A stretch of DNA of 64,000 nt, from the NCBI GenBank assembly GCA_041395325.1, contig JAWLAT010000010.1:100046-164045 (forward strand), in the 5' to 3' direction. Every line of letters begins with the position of its first letter. Position 1 is the first letter of the stretch. This document shows, one piece after another, positions 46,554 to 54,607 of this stretch. Made by a program: the position numbers and the translations under genes. The stretch is from JAWLAT01 sp041395325 (GTDB lineage: Bacteria; Pseudomonadota; Gammaproteobacteria; Xanthomonadales; SZUA-5). Under the pieces are notes generated by a model that saw only the letters and a program-made list of their open reading frames with translations, was not told where the DNA came from and searched no databases.

Positions 46554-46561
46554 AGTTTCCC

Positions 46562-46945
46562 GTGAGCAGCGTGCAAGCCCTGGTTGAAGCCGCCAAGCGG
46601 CAGATTCGTGAGATCGATCCCGCCGAACTGCAGCAACTGCAGCAGACCGGCGTGCCGATCATCGATGTGCGTGAGCCGGCGGAGTACGCCGCAGGCCATT
46701 TCCCCGGTGCAGTCAACATTCCCCGCGGCGTGCTGGAGTTCGAGGTGGATGGTCACCCGGCGGTCAATTGTCAGCGTGACCCGGCACTGGGTCATCGCGG
46801 ACAACCGGTGGTCGTGGCCTGCCGCAGTGGCGGTCGTTCGGCCCTGGCTGCCGCCGCGCTGAAGCAGCTGGGTTTTGTCGAGCCGTTGTCTCTGAGAGGT
46901 GGTTTCCAGGGCTGGATTCAGGCCGGCCTCCCGGTCGAGAAATAG
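46562..46945 (+). CDS. Rhodanese-like sulfurtransferase
   Basis: A 127-residue single rhodanese domain: PIIDVREPAEYAAGHFPGAV, NIPRGVLEFEV, the active-site loop ACRSGGRSALAA with the catalytic Cys, and SLRGGFQGWIQAGLPVEK. It transfers sulfane sulfur to thiol acceptors. It is probably cytoplasmic, as no signal peptide is seen. The GTG start at 46562 is fixed by AAGGAG seven bases upstream. It has its own promoter and a conspicuous dyad, so it is likely regulated separately from the GTPase pair. Confidence 0.9.
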   Translation: MSSVQALVEAAKRQIREIDPAELQQLQQTGVPIIDVREPAEYAAGHFPGAVNIPRGVLEFEVDGHPAVNCQRDPALGHRGQPVVVACRSGGRSALAAAALKQLGFVEPLSLRGGFQGWIQAGLPVEK

Positions 46946-47167
46946 CACCTGGAAGCGTTCAACTCACACCCTTTGAACATCGGTGAAGATTGCAACTTTC
47001 TGTGTTGTCTCAATTACTTACAGTTTATTAGACCCCTCGAAAGTGCGACGCAGTTCGCATTCGCCCGGGGGGTTGCAGACGGTTACAGGGCGTGAGTGCC
47101 CAATTCACGTACGGGGTCCGGATCGCGGTGCTACACAGCGCGCACCTTTTCCGACCGGGCCTTCCCG

Positions 47168-48403
47168 ATGTCCTTCTTCCGCACTGCGATTGTCTCGATC
47201 ACCCTGTTTGTCTCTGCCCTCGGCGGCGCATCCTCTGCGCTGGCCGCCGGGGGCTGGGAACTGCAATCCGCTCCCTTGGGACGCGCAGTGGCTTTGTCGC
47301 CCGCGGCCGTCAACGCCCACGCACTGTCGCTGCAGCAGACACCGCCGGCCGTCGGCGCTCGCTGGTCGATTCCGCTGCCGGAAGGCTGGACCGACTGGCG
47401 AACGACTTCGGTGAGCTACCAGGACGATGGCGGCTTTCGCTGGCAGGGCAAGGCGCTGGACAACGACGCGCATCAGGCCGTGCTGGTCAGCCACCGCGGC
47501 GCGCTGAGCGGCGTGATCTGGACTCGCCATGGTCACTATGAGGTGGCCAGCGACGCCGAAGGCAGCCTGCTGCTGACGCTCGACGATTCGCTCTATCCCG
47601 GCTGTGCGGGTGGCGAGGACGCGACGCACCTGCATGGCCACGTGACCTCCGCCGCCACATCCCCGGCCCCAGCCGCGACCACCGGCAGCGGCCAGCAGAT
47701 CGACGTGCTGATCGTCTACACCAGCCAGGCCCGCGATGCCGCCGGTGGCGAGGCACAGATTGAGGCAGTCTCACAGGCCGCCGTCGACGCCGCCAACCTG
47801 GCCTTCGACAATTCTCAGGTCTTGGCGCATCTGAATCTGGTTGGCACCCGCCTGACCTCGCGCAGCGACAGTGGCAACAGCAGCACCGACCTCAGCTGGC
47901 TTTCCAGTGACGCCACGGTGGCCCAGTGGCGCGATGAACTGGGAGCGGACATGGTCGCCCTGATTGCCGATGACATCGGCAACACCTGTGGCAAGGGCTA
48001 TGTGATGCGCAATGTCGGTAGCGCCTTCTCGGCCAGCGCCTTCCAGGTCACCGCGCGCAGCTGCGCGGTCGGCAATCTCAGCTACGCCCATGAGCACGGC
48101 CACAACCTGGGTCTGGAACACGATCCGGCCAACGGCACGACCGCCAGCGGCGCTTCCTATCCCTGGTCCTTCGGTCATGTCGTCGATGGCAGTTTCCGCA
48201 CGCTGATGAGCTACAGCACCGAATGCACTGGCGGCTGCACCCGGCTGCCCTATTTCTCCAACCCCAACGTCAGCGTCGATGGCCAACCCAGCGGCATCGC
48301 CAACCAACGCGACAACGCCCGCACGCTCAATTCGGTCGTCGCTACCGTGGCCGCCTTCCGCGACAGCGTGCAGGCCGAGCTGTTCGCCGACGGTTTCGAG
48401 TAG
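47168..48403 (+). CDS. Secreted metzincin zinc protease with C-terminal ADGFE tail
   Basis: 411 residues with a signal peptide (MSFFRTAIVSITLFVSALGG ... SALA). A propeptide-like region (about 30-195) is followed by a catalytic domain (about 200-395) with the zinc site HEHGHNLGLEHD (H308, E309, H312, H318) and the Met-turn FRTLMSYS. This is the metzincin pattern, close to the reprolysin-like M12B group. Cysteines in the catalytic part could form two or three disulfides. The protein ends AELFADGFE, a tail shared with two other secreted proteins here. The upstream 222 bp include an AT-rich stretch. Confidence 0.88.
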   Translation: MSFFRTAIVSITLFVSALGGASSALAAGGWELQSAPLGRAVALSPAAVNAHALSLQQTPPAVGARWSIPLPEGWTDWRTTSVSYQDDGGFRWQGKALDNDAHQAVLVSHRGALSGVIWTRHGHYEVASDAEGSLLLTLDDSLYPGCAGGEDATHLHGHVTSAATSPAPAATTGSGQQIDVLIVYTSQARDAAGGEAQIEAVSQAAVDAANLAFDNSQVLAHLNLVGTRLTSRSDSGNSSTDLSWLSSDATVAQWRDELGADMVALIADDIGNTCGKGYVMRNVGSAFSASAFQVTARSCAVGNLSYAHEHGHNLGLEHDPANGTTASGASYPWSFGHVVDGSFRTLMSYSTECTGGCTRLPYFSNPNVSVDGQPSGIANQRDNARTLNSVVATVAAFRDSVQAELFADGFE

Positions 48404-48428
48404 CGCCGCCGCGTACGGGTCGCGGCCA

Positions 48429-48437
48429 TGGGATAAT
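48429..48437 (+). promoter_or_regulatory. Extended -10 promoter for metG
   Basis: TGGGATAAT fits TGn followed by the -10 GATAAT (48432-48437), starting transcription near 48444, about 23 bases before the ATG. No good -35 is needed for this class. Confidence 0.45.
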
Positions 48438-48466
48438 CGCGAGCTTTGCATCGCCGAGCCCAGCGC

Positions 48467-50536
48467 ATGAGTCAGCGTACCCTCCTCGTCACCACGGCAT
48501 TGCCCTATGCCAACGGACCTCTGCATTTCGGTCACCTGACCGAGCAGATCCAGGCCGACGTCTGGGTCCGCGCGATGCGGCTGGCAGGCCACAGCGTACG
48601 TTTCGTCTGTGCCGATGACACCCATGGCACGCCGATCATGCTCAAGGCCGAAGCGGAAGGACTGACGCCCGAGGCGCTGATTGCCCAGATCCAGGCCGAA
48701 CACGAAGCAGCGATCGCCGGCTTTGGCATCAGCTTCGATCACTACTCCAGCACGCACAGCGACAGCTGCAAGCAACTGGTCGAGCGGATCTACAAGCAGT
48801 TGCGCCTGCGCGGCCACATCAGCACCCGCGAAGTGGAGCAGTTCTTCGATCCGGAACGGCAGATGTTTCTGCCCGATCGTTTCATCAAGGGCACCTGCCC
48901 CAAGTGCGCCGCCAAGGATCAGTACGGTGACGGCTGCGAAGTCTGCGGCATCACCTACACGCCCACCGACCTGCTCGAGCCCTATTCGGTGGTCTCCGGT
49001 GCACGTCCGGTGCGACGCAGTTCCGAGCACTACTTCTTCAAGCTCGGCGATTTCGAAACCATGCTCACCGAATGGGTGCGCTCTGGGCGCTTGCAGGAAG
49101 AAGTGGCCAACAAGCTCGATGAGTGGTTCAAGGCGGGCCTGAAGGACTGGGACATCTCCCGCGACGCGCCCTACTTCGGCTTCGAGATTCCGGGTGCCAA
49201 GGGCAAGTATTTCTACGTCTGGCTGGATGCACCCATCGGCTATCTCGGCGCCCTGCAGGAGCTGGCCGCGCGCGATGGACTGGATTTCGAAAGCTGGCTG
49301 GCACCGCACAGTGACGCCGAGCTGGTGCACTTCATCGGCAAGGACATCCTCTATTTCCACACCCTGTTCTGGCCCGCGGTCCTGCACGCCGCCGGCCTGC
49401 GCACCCCGACGCTGGTGCATGCCCACGGCTTCCTGACCGTCGACGGTCAAAAGATGAGCAAATCGCGCGGCACCTTCGTCACCGCTGCGGCCTATCTGGA
49501 GCGCTTTGCGCCGGACTATCTGCGCTATTACCTGGCCGCCAAGCTGGGCCCGTCGCTGTCGGATCTGGACCTGAACCTGGCCGAGTTCGCCACCAAGGTG
49601 AACGCCGATCTGGTCGGCAAGGTGGTCAACCTGGCCAGCCGCTGTGCCGGCTTCATTCACAAGCGCTTCGATGGCCAGCTGGCCGACAGTCTGTTCGAGA
49701 CTGCGCTGCAGGAACGTTTCGTCGACGCCGTGGCCGAGGTTCGCGCCAGCTTCGAGGCGCGCGACGCCGCCCGGGCAATCCGGCAGATCATGCAGCTGGC
49801 CGACGAAGCCAACCGCTTCATCGACGAGCACAAGCCCTGGGTGCTGGCCAAGGACGAGAGCCGGCTGGACGAGCTGCACCGCGTCTGCACGCAGGGCCTG
49901 AACCTGTTCCGTGTGCTGATCGGCCTGCTCAAGCCGGTGATTCCGTTTACCGCCGACAAGGCCGAGGCCTTCCTGCAATCACCACTGACCCATTTCGACG
50001 CGCTGGCCGAGCCCCTGTTGGGCCGCGCCATCGCGCCCTTCGAACCGCTGCTGACCCGCCTAGAAGCCGCTCAGACGCAAGCACTCGTGGCCAGCGCACC
50101 CGGCCCGCAGGAGGCCAGCGGCGTACTGGCGCGATCGGACACACGCGCCAGCGAGCCGGCCACAACACCCGAGAAGCCGCCGAAGGCCAAGCCCAGCGAA
50201 CCCGAACGGGCCACCATCGGTATCGAGGATTTCAGCAAGGTGGAGTTGCGCATCGCGCGGATCGTCGAAGCCGAGTCCGTGCCCGAGGCCGACAAGCTGC
50301 TGCGGCTGCTGCTGGACATCGGCAGCGAACGCCGACAGGTCTTCGCCGGCATCAAGAAGTCCTATGATCCGGCGACGCTGGTTGGTCGTCTGACCGTGAT
50401 GGTCGCCAATCTCGCCCCGCGCAAGATGCGCTTCGGGCTGTCCGAAGGCATGGTCCTGGCCGCCTCCGACGAGCGTGGCGGGCCCTTCCTGCTCAGTCCG
50501 GACGCCGGAGCGGAACCGGGGATGCGGGTGAGTTGA
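48467..50536 (+). CDS. metG: Methionyl-tRNA synthetase
   Basis: A 689-residue class I aminoacyl-tRNA synthetase. The HIGH-type motif is ANGPLHFGHL near the N-terminus. The zinc-binding knuckle is CPKCAAKDQYGDGCEVC (about 144-160), with KMSKS at about 329-333. The C-terminal EMAPII-like tRNA-binding/dimer domain (about 586-689) begins IEDFSKVELRIARIVEAE. A charged linker of about 50 residues precedes it. Downstream comes a G/C-rich repeat tract and then rnfB, matching the metG-rnfB order of xanthomonads. Confidence 0.97.
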   Translation: MSQRTLLVTTALPYANGPLHFGHLTEQIQADVWVRAMRLAGHSVRFVCADDTHGTPIMLKAEAEGLTPEALIAQIQAEHEAAIAGFGISFDHYSSTHSDSCKQLVERIYKQLRLRGHISTREVEQFFDPERQMFLPDRFIKGTCPKCAAKDQYGDGCEVCGITYTPTDLLEPYSVVSGARPVRRSSEHYFFKLGDFETMLTEWVRSGRLQEEVANKLDEWFKAGLKDWDISRDAPYFGFEIPGAKGKYFYVWLDAPIGYLGALQELAARDGLDFESWLAPHSDAELVHFIGKDILYFHTLFWPAVLHAAGLRTPTLVHAHGFLTVDGQKMSKSRGTFVTAAAYLERFAPDYLRYYLAAKLGPSLSDLDLNLAEFATKVNADLVGKVVNLASRCAGFIHKRFDGQLADSLFETALQERFVDAVAEVRASFEARDAARAIRQIMQLADEANRFIDEHKPWVLAKDESRLDELHRVCTQGLNLFRVLIGLLKPVIPFTADKAEAFLQSPLTHFDALAEPLLGRAIAPFEPLLTRLEAAQTQALVASAPGPQEASGVLARSDTRASEPATTPEKPPKAKPSEPERATIGIEDFSKVELRIARIVEAESVPEADKLLRLLLDIGSERRQVFAGIKKSYDPATLVGRLTVMVANLAPRKMRFGLSEGMVLAASDERGGPFLLSPDAGAEPGMRVS

Positions 50537-50537
50537 A

Positions 50538-50738
50538 GGTAGGGTTCAGGGATCAGGGCTGAGGGGTCAGGGATGGGTGTCTTGCGGCGAGCAGAGGCGC
50601 TTGGTGGTCCACTGCTCTGTGCCCTAGTCCCCGACTGCCCTAGCCCCCCGACTGCCCTACGCCCTGACTGCCCTACGCCCTGACTGCCCTACGCCCTGAC
50701 TGCCCTACGCCCTGACTGCCCTACGCCCTGACTGCCCT
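50538..50738. repeat. Repeat tract between metG and rnfB with five perfect 16-bp tandem copies
   Basis: After the metG stop the plus strand first carries G-rich strings (AGGGTTCAGGGATCAGGGCT, GAGGGGTCAGGG), then C-rich ones. From 50651 to 50730 the unit ACTGCCCTACGCCCTG is repeated five times without a mismatch, followed by a half copy to 50738; a degenerate copy lies at about 50634-50650. The 16-bp unit places a TGA in every reading frame within three copies. Confidence 0.9.
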
Positions 50739-50750
50739 GAGTCCTTCGCC

Positions 50751-51374
50751 CTGACTATCCCAGACGCCACCCGGATCGACGCCGAGCTGCCGCAGACGCA
50801 GTGCACGCGCTGCGGCTATCCGGCCTGTCGGCCGTATGCCGAGGCCATCGCCGAGGGCACGGCGCCGATCAATCGTTGTCCCCCGGGTGGCGCAGCGACC
50901 ATCGCCGCACTGGCGCGATTGTTGAATGCGCCGGTCCTGCCATTGGACCCGGAATGCGGTGTGGAGGCGCCGCGGCAGATTGCCTGGATCGATGAGGCGA
51001 TCTGCATTGGCTGCACCAAGTGCATCCTGGCCTGCCCGGTCGACGCCATCGTCGGTGCGGCCAAGCGGATGCATACGGTCATCGCCGAGGACTGCACCGG
51101 CTGCGAGCTGTGCATCGCGCCCTGCCCGGTCGACTGCATTGAGCTGCATCCGGACCCGCGACCGGACACGCTCGCGCTGCCCGCTGGACAGCGGTCGGAA
51201 ACCGCGGAGTTCCGTGCCCGCTTTGAAGCCCATCAGCGACGCGAGGCCGCGCGGCAAGCTGAGCAACAGGCGAAAATTGCCCGCAAGCGTCGCGAGCTCT
51301 TGCTCAGCACCGCCAGTCAGACGCTCGGCGAGGCCATCGCGCGCGCCAAGGCCCGACGACGCGGCGAGGATTAG
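50751..51374 (+). CDS. rnfB: RnfB-type ferredoxin-like electron transport subunit, start codon unclear
   Basis: About 207 residues. The N-terminal Fe-S domain is QTQCTRCGYPACRPYAEA ... INRCPPGG, followed by two ferredoxin-type 4Fe-4S motifs (CIGCTKCILACPVDAIVGAA and CTGCELCIAPCPVDCIEL) and a charged C-terminal helix. From the in-frame stop at 50697 to the Fe-S domain there is no ATG, GTG or TTG. CTG at 50751 gives a normal-length N-terminus; the first TTG (50919) would delete the Fe-S domain. No other rnf genes are present and there is no N-terminal membrane anchor, as in the short solitary RnfB of xanthomonads. Its redox partner is unknown. Confidence 0.85.
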   Translation: MTIPDATRIDAELPQTQCTRCGYPACRPYAEAIAEGTAPINRCPPGGAATIAALARLLNAPVLPLDPECGVEAPRQIAWIDEAICIGCTKCILACPVDAIVGAAKRMHTVIAEDCTGCELCIAPCPVDCIELHPDPRPDTLALPAGQRSETAEFRARFEAHQRREAARQAEQQAKIARKRRELLLSTASQTLGEAIARAKARRRGED

Positions 51375-51426
51375 CGGCGCTGCCGATGGGGTACTGGCTG
51401 TCAGTGCTCAAAACCTGGATCGGCGA

Positions 51427-52317
51427 TCAGTACGCCCGTTGCACCGTGTAGTGGGCCAGGTCGGCCAGGATCGCGCCATGCTCGCCGAGCGGCTGCAGGG
51501 CATCGAGTGCCGATTGCATATGGGATTGCGCCAGGGCCTGCGCCTGTTCCAGGCCGATGATGGCCGGATAGGTCGGCTTTCCGCGAGCCTGATCGGCGCC
51601 CTGTTGCTTGCCCAGGGTCTCGGTGTCGGCGAGGACATCCAGCACATCGTCGTGAATCTGAAAGGCCAGCCCCAATTCGCGGCCGTAGCGGCTGATGGCG
51701 TCCCACCGGGGGCCCTCAACCGCACCGGCGGCCAGCGCACCCAGCTGCACCGAAGCCAATATCAACGCCCCGGTCTTGTAGCGGTGCATCCGCTCCAGCT
51801 GCGGCAGATCCAGTCGCAGACCCACCGCGTCCAGATCAAAGGCCTGCCCGCCGGCCATTCCGGCCGGACCGCAGGCGGCGCCCAGCAGCCTCAGCATGGC
51901 CACCCGCTGTAGCGACGCGACGGTGTCCAGTGCCGGGGCAGCCGCCAGATGCTCGAAGGCCAGCGCCTGCAGCGCATCGCCGGCCAGGATTGCCATCGCC
52001 TCACCAAAGGCCTTGTGGCAGGTCGGCTGACCGCGGCGCAGATCGTCATCGTCCATCGCCGGCAGATCGTCGTGGACCAGCGAATAGGCGTGGATCATCT
52101 CCACCGCACAGGCGGCCGGATCGAGCACCGCCAGTGGCGCCCCCAGGGCGCTGCCGGCGGCATAGACCAGCAACGGCCGCATCCGCTTGCCACCGCCGAG
52201 TACGGCATAGCGCATGGCTTCGTGCAGGCGCTCGGGCGCCAGCGTGGCCGGTGGCAATGCCGCAGCGAGCGCCGCCTCGGCACGCGCGGTCAGTTCACTC
52301 AGGCTGGGCGCGGACAT
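51427..52317 (-). CDS. ispA: Farnesyl diphosphate synthase
   Basis: A 296-residue short-chain polyprenyl synthase condensing IPP with DMAPP/GPP to farnesyl diphosphate. It contains GGGKRMRPLLVYAAG, the first Asp-rich motif DDLPAMDDDDLRRG and the second HDDVLDV. The two residues inserted in the first motif (DDxxxxD) are typical of bacterial IspA. Initial Met is in MSAPSLSELTARA. xseB lies 93 bp upstream on the same strand, the usual xseB-ispA order, but dxs is absent. Confidence 0.95.
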   Translation of the reverse strand: MSAPSLSELTARAEAALAAALPPATLAPERLHEAMRYAVLGGGKRMRPLLVYAAGSALGAPLAVLDPAACAVEMIHAYSLVHDDLPAMDDDDLRRGQPTCHKAFGEAMAILAGDALQALAFEHLAAAPALDTVASLQRVAMLRLLGAACGPAGMAGGQAFDLDAVGLRLDLPQLERMHRYKTGALILASVQLGALAAGAVEGPRWDAISRYGRELGLAFQIHDDVLDVLADTETLGKQQGADQARGKPTYPAIIGLEQAQALAQSHMQSALDALQPLGEHGAILADLAHYTVQRAY

Positions 52318-52410
52318 GAGCCGGATGCCATCAGTGCAGGTCTCCAATGAACGTAGCGTCGCCGACGAAACGCCGCCACGGCGTGACGACGGATCGCACC
52401 GCGGTCAGCT

Positions 52411-52671
52411 TTAGGGCGTTTGATCGTCGAAGGGCACGCTTTTCTGATAATCGCTGGCCTTGAGCATCAGCTCGACCCGCTGCTGCGCCAGATCCAGGGC
52501 CTGCTGGCAATGGCCATGCAGACGCATGCCGCGCTCAAATTCGGTCAGCGTCTCTTCGAGGCTGAGGTTGCCCTCCTCCAGCCGCGACACCAGTTGTTCG
52601 AGCTCATCCAGCGTCCGCTCGAAGTCCTTCAGGTTGGCGCCATCTGGCGCCTCTGGAGCTGTCGAATTCAT
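52411..52671 (-). CDS. xseB: Exodeoxyribonuclease VII small subunit
   Basis: An 86-residue two-helix protein: FERTLDELEQLVSRLEEGNL, then SLEETLTEFERGMRLHGHCQ and QALDLAQQRVE. These are diagnostic for XseB, which binds the large subunit XseA (encoded elsewhere) to form the single-strand exonuclease. Initial Met is in MNSTAPEAPDG. It is divergent from accA. Confidence 0.95.
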   Translation of the reverse strand: MNSTAPEAPDGANLKDFERTLDELEQLVSRLEEGNLSLEETLTEFERGMRLHGHCQQALDLAQQRVELMLKASDYQKSVPFDDQTP

Positions 52672-52749
52672 GGGCGCAGAAGGTAACGTCCGCTCCCGCG
52701 CAGAGCAAGCAGGATCCGTCGCTGAACCACCCGCCTGGCGAATGCGGGC

Positions 52750-52755
52750 TATACT
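52750..52755 (+). promoter_or_regulatory. Candidate -10 for accA
   Basis: TATACT in a GC-rich setting, about 70 bases before the accA ATG. A -35 with good spacing is not evident. Confidence 0.3.
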
Positions 52756-52826
52756 CCGCGGCCGCACGAGCGACGGCCTTCACGGCCCACCAAGCCGTGA
52801 CCGTTCAGGGACAGACACACGACTCG

Positions 52827-53786
52827 ATGAATCCGAATTTTCTCGATTTCGAACAGCCCATTGCCGAACTGGAAGCGAAGATCCAGGAGCTGCGCCATGC
52901 CAGCCATGGTCAGGCGATGAACATCGACGAGGAGATCTCGCGACTCAAGGACAAGTGCCGCGCCAAGACCGAGCAGATCTTCGCGCATCTGTCGCCCTGG
53001 CAGATCACTCAGCTGGCGCGACATCCGCAGCGTCCTCATGCGGTGGACTATCTGCCATTGGTCTTCGATGAATTCGAGGAACTGGCCGGCGATCGTGCCT
53101 ATGCCGAAGACGCGGCCATAATCGCTGGCCTGGCCCGATTGTCCGGGCGCCCGGTGATGGTGCTGGCGCAGGAAAAAGGTCGCGATACCCGCCAGAAGGT
53201 CAAGCGCAATTTCGGCATGCCCCGACCCGAGGGCTACCGCAAGGCGAAGCGCTTGATGGAAATGGCCGAGCGCTTCCGCCTGCCGATCGTCAGTTTCATC
53301 GACACCCCCGGCGCCTATCCCGGTGTCGGTGCCGAGGAGCGTGGGCAATCCGAAGCCATCGCCACCAACCTGGCCCTGATGGCGCGCCTGCGGACACCGA
53401 TCATCTGCACGGTCATCGGCGAAGGCGGCTCCGGTGGCGCGTTGGCGATCGGCGTGGGCGACCGCACCTTGATGCTGGAATACGCGATCTATTCGGTGAT
53501 TTCACCTGAAGGCTGTGCGTCGATCCTGTGGAAGAGCGCCGAACGGGCCCGCGAGGCCGCAGAAGCCCTGGGTGTCACCTCGGCACGATTGAAGGAACTG
53601 GGCCTGATCGACGAGATCATCAAGGAACCGCTGGGTGGCGCGCATCGCGACCCTCAGGCCGCTGCCGAAGCGCTGCGTCAGGCCGTGTTCCGCCAGCTCG
53701 ACGCCCTGCAGGGACTGGATGCCACCGCACTGATCGAGCAGCGGTACGAGCGTCTGCGTGCCTACGGATCCCAGAAGCTGCAGTAG
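52827..53786 (+). CDS. accA: Acetyl-CoA carboxylase carboxyltransferase subunit alpha
   Basis: 319 residues, normal length. It begins MNPNFLDFEQPIAELEAKIQ and contains RHPQRPHAVDY, QEKGRDTRQKVKRNFGMPRP, FIDTPGAYPGVGAEERGQSE, the GEGGSGGALAIGVGD oxyanion loop and SPEGCASILWKSAERA. With AccD it transfers the carboxyl group from carboxybiotin to acetyl-CoA in fatty acid synthesis. The Met ten codons into the open frame is the conserved start. Confidence 0.97.
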   Translation: MNPNFLDFEQPIAELEAKIQELRHASHGQAMNIDEEISRLKDKCRAKTEQIFAHLSPWQITQLARHPQRPHAVDYLPLVFDEFEELAGDRAYAEDAAIIAGLARLSGRPVMVLAQEKGRDTRQKVKRNFGMPRPEGYRKAKRLMEMAERFRLPIVSFIDTPGAYPGVGAEERGQSEAIATNLALMARLRTPIICTVIGEGGSGGALAIGVGDRTLMLEYAIYSVISPEGCASILWKSAERAREAAEALGVTSARLKELGLIDEIIKEPLGGAHRDPQAAAEALRQAVFRQLDALQGLDATALIEQRYERLRAYGSQKLQ

Positions 53787-53822
53787 CCGAGCAGCGCTTC
53801 AGGCTACCCGCTCCGCACCTGC

Positions 53823-54434
53823 CTACCCGCGATCGACCGTCTTCGACGGTTGAATGATCGGGCTTTCGTTGGCCGGTTCCACCACCCGCGGCACCGGGCC
53901 GGGCGTCAGGGACGAAGGTTGCATGGGCGGCGGCAAGGCCTCGTCATCATCCAACACCGGCAGCGCACAGGGTTCAGCATCTTCATAGGGCGGTGACTGC
54001 GCCGCGGCCCGCAGCCGCGCCTGCAGCCGCTGTTCCTTCACCAACGCCTTGCGCCGCTGATAGACCTCGGCGGCACGCCGGATCAGAAAATAGGCAATCA
54101 GCGCCACAATCACCGAGACGACGGCCGAGCCGACGAACAGTTTACCGCCCAGGCTGGCGACGGTATTGAGGATCTCGATCTTGAACTCGGTCTTCTCGGT
54201 CTGCCCCAGCAGCAATTGCCCCAGCGGTAGCGCGAAGGCCGGGTACAGCGGCAAGACGAACAGCGGATTCCAGACCACCACACTGGCGACCAGACTCAAG
54301 CGACTCATCCGGACCAGACCGGCGGTCGCGAAGGCCAACAGGATCGACAGACCCGGGGTCGGCAAGATGCACCAGAAGGTTCCGCAGGCAAAACCCAGGG
54401 CGATGTCGTGCGGCGTCGCGCGGGCACGCAGCAT
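53823..54434 (-). CDS. DUF2062 membrane protein
   Basis: A 203-residue inner-membrane protein. The DUF2062 core (1-130) reads SPHxIALGFA-like TPHDIALGFACGTFWCILP, followed by WNPLFVLPLYPAFALPLGQL and a last membrane segment FVGSAVVSVIVALIAYFLI. A charged cytoplasmic tail of 75 residues follows, rich in Pro, Asp and Glu. The role is unknown. It is convergent with accA. Confidence 0.82.
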   Translation of the reverse strand: MLRARATPHDIALGFACGTFWCILPTPGLSILLAFATAGLVRMSRLSLVASVVVWNPLFVLPLYPAFALPLGQLLLGQTEKTEFKIEILNTVASLGGKLFVGSAVVSVIVALIAYFLIRRAAEVYQRRKALVKEQRLQARLRAAAQSPPYEDAEPCALPVLDDDEALPPPMQPSSLTPGPVPRVVEPANESPIIQPSKTVDRG

Positions 54435-54607
54435 CTTGCGAACAGCGATGCGGGCCCTACGCCAGGAGGTGCGAACCGGAATGAGTCTTCTCCAACGCTA
54501 CGGTCGCAACCGCGGCCGGTCATCTTACATGCGGGCCGTCTCAATGAGTTGAAAGGGCTGTTGCAGATTGCAGGCCGTGAACCTCGCCCCGAGTCTGATG
54601 ACTTACC

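Noticed and set aside
48370..48403. ADGFE tail as a known C-terminal sorting signal (LPXTG, PEP-CTERM, GlyGly-CTERM, MYXO-CTERM).
   Set aside because: There is no hydrophobic segment or basic cluster around the motif, so it does not fit these classes.
50538..50680. Small protein starting at ATG 50573 running into the tandem repeats, perhaps fused to rnfB by slippage (phase variation).
   Set aside because: It stops at 50681-50683 inside the array, and the array places stops in all three frames, so no single repeat change gives a fusion. Weak Shine-Dalgarno only.
50634..50738. Tandem repeats considered as a CRISPR array.
   Set aside because: The 16-bp units are contiguous with no spacers, and no cas genes are nearby.
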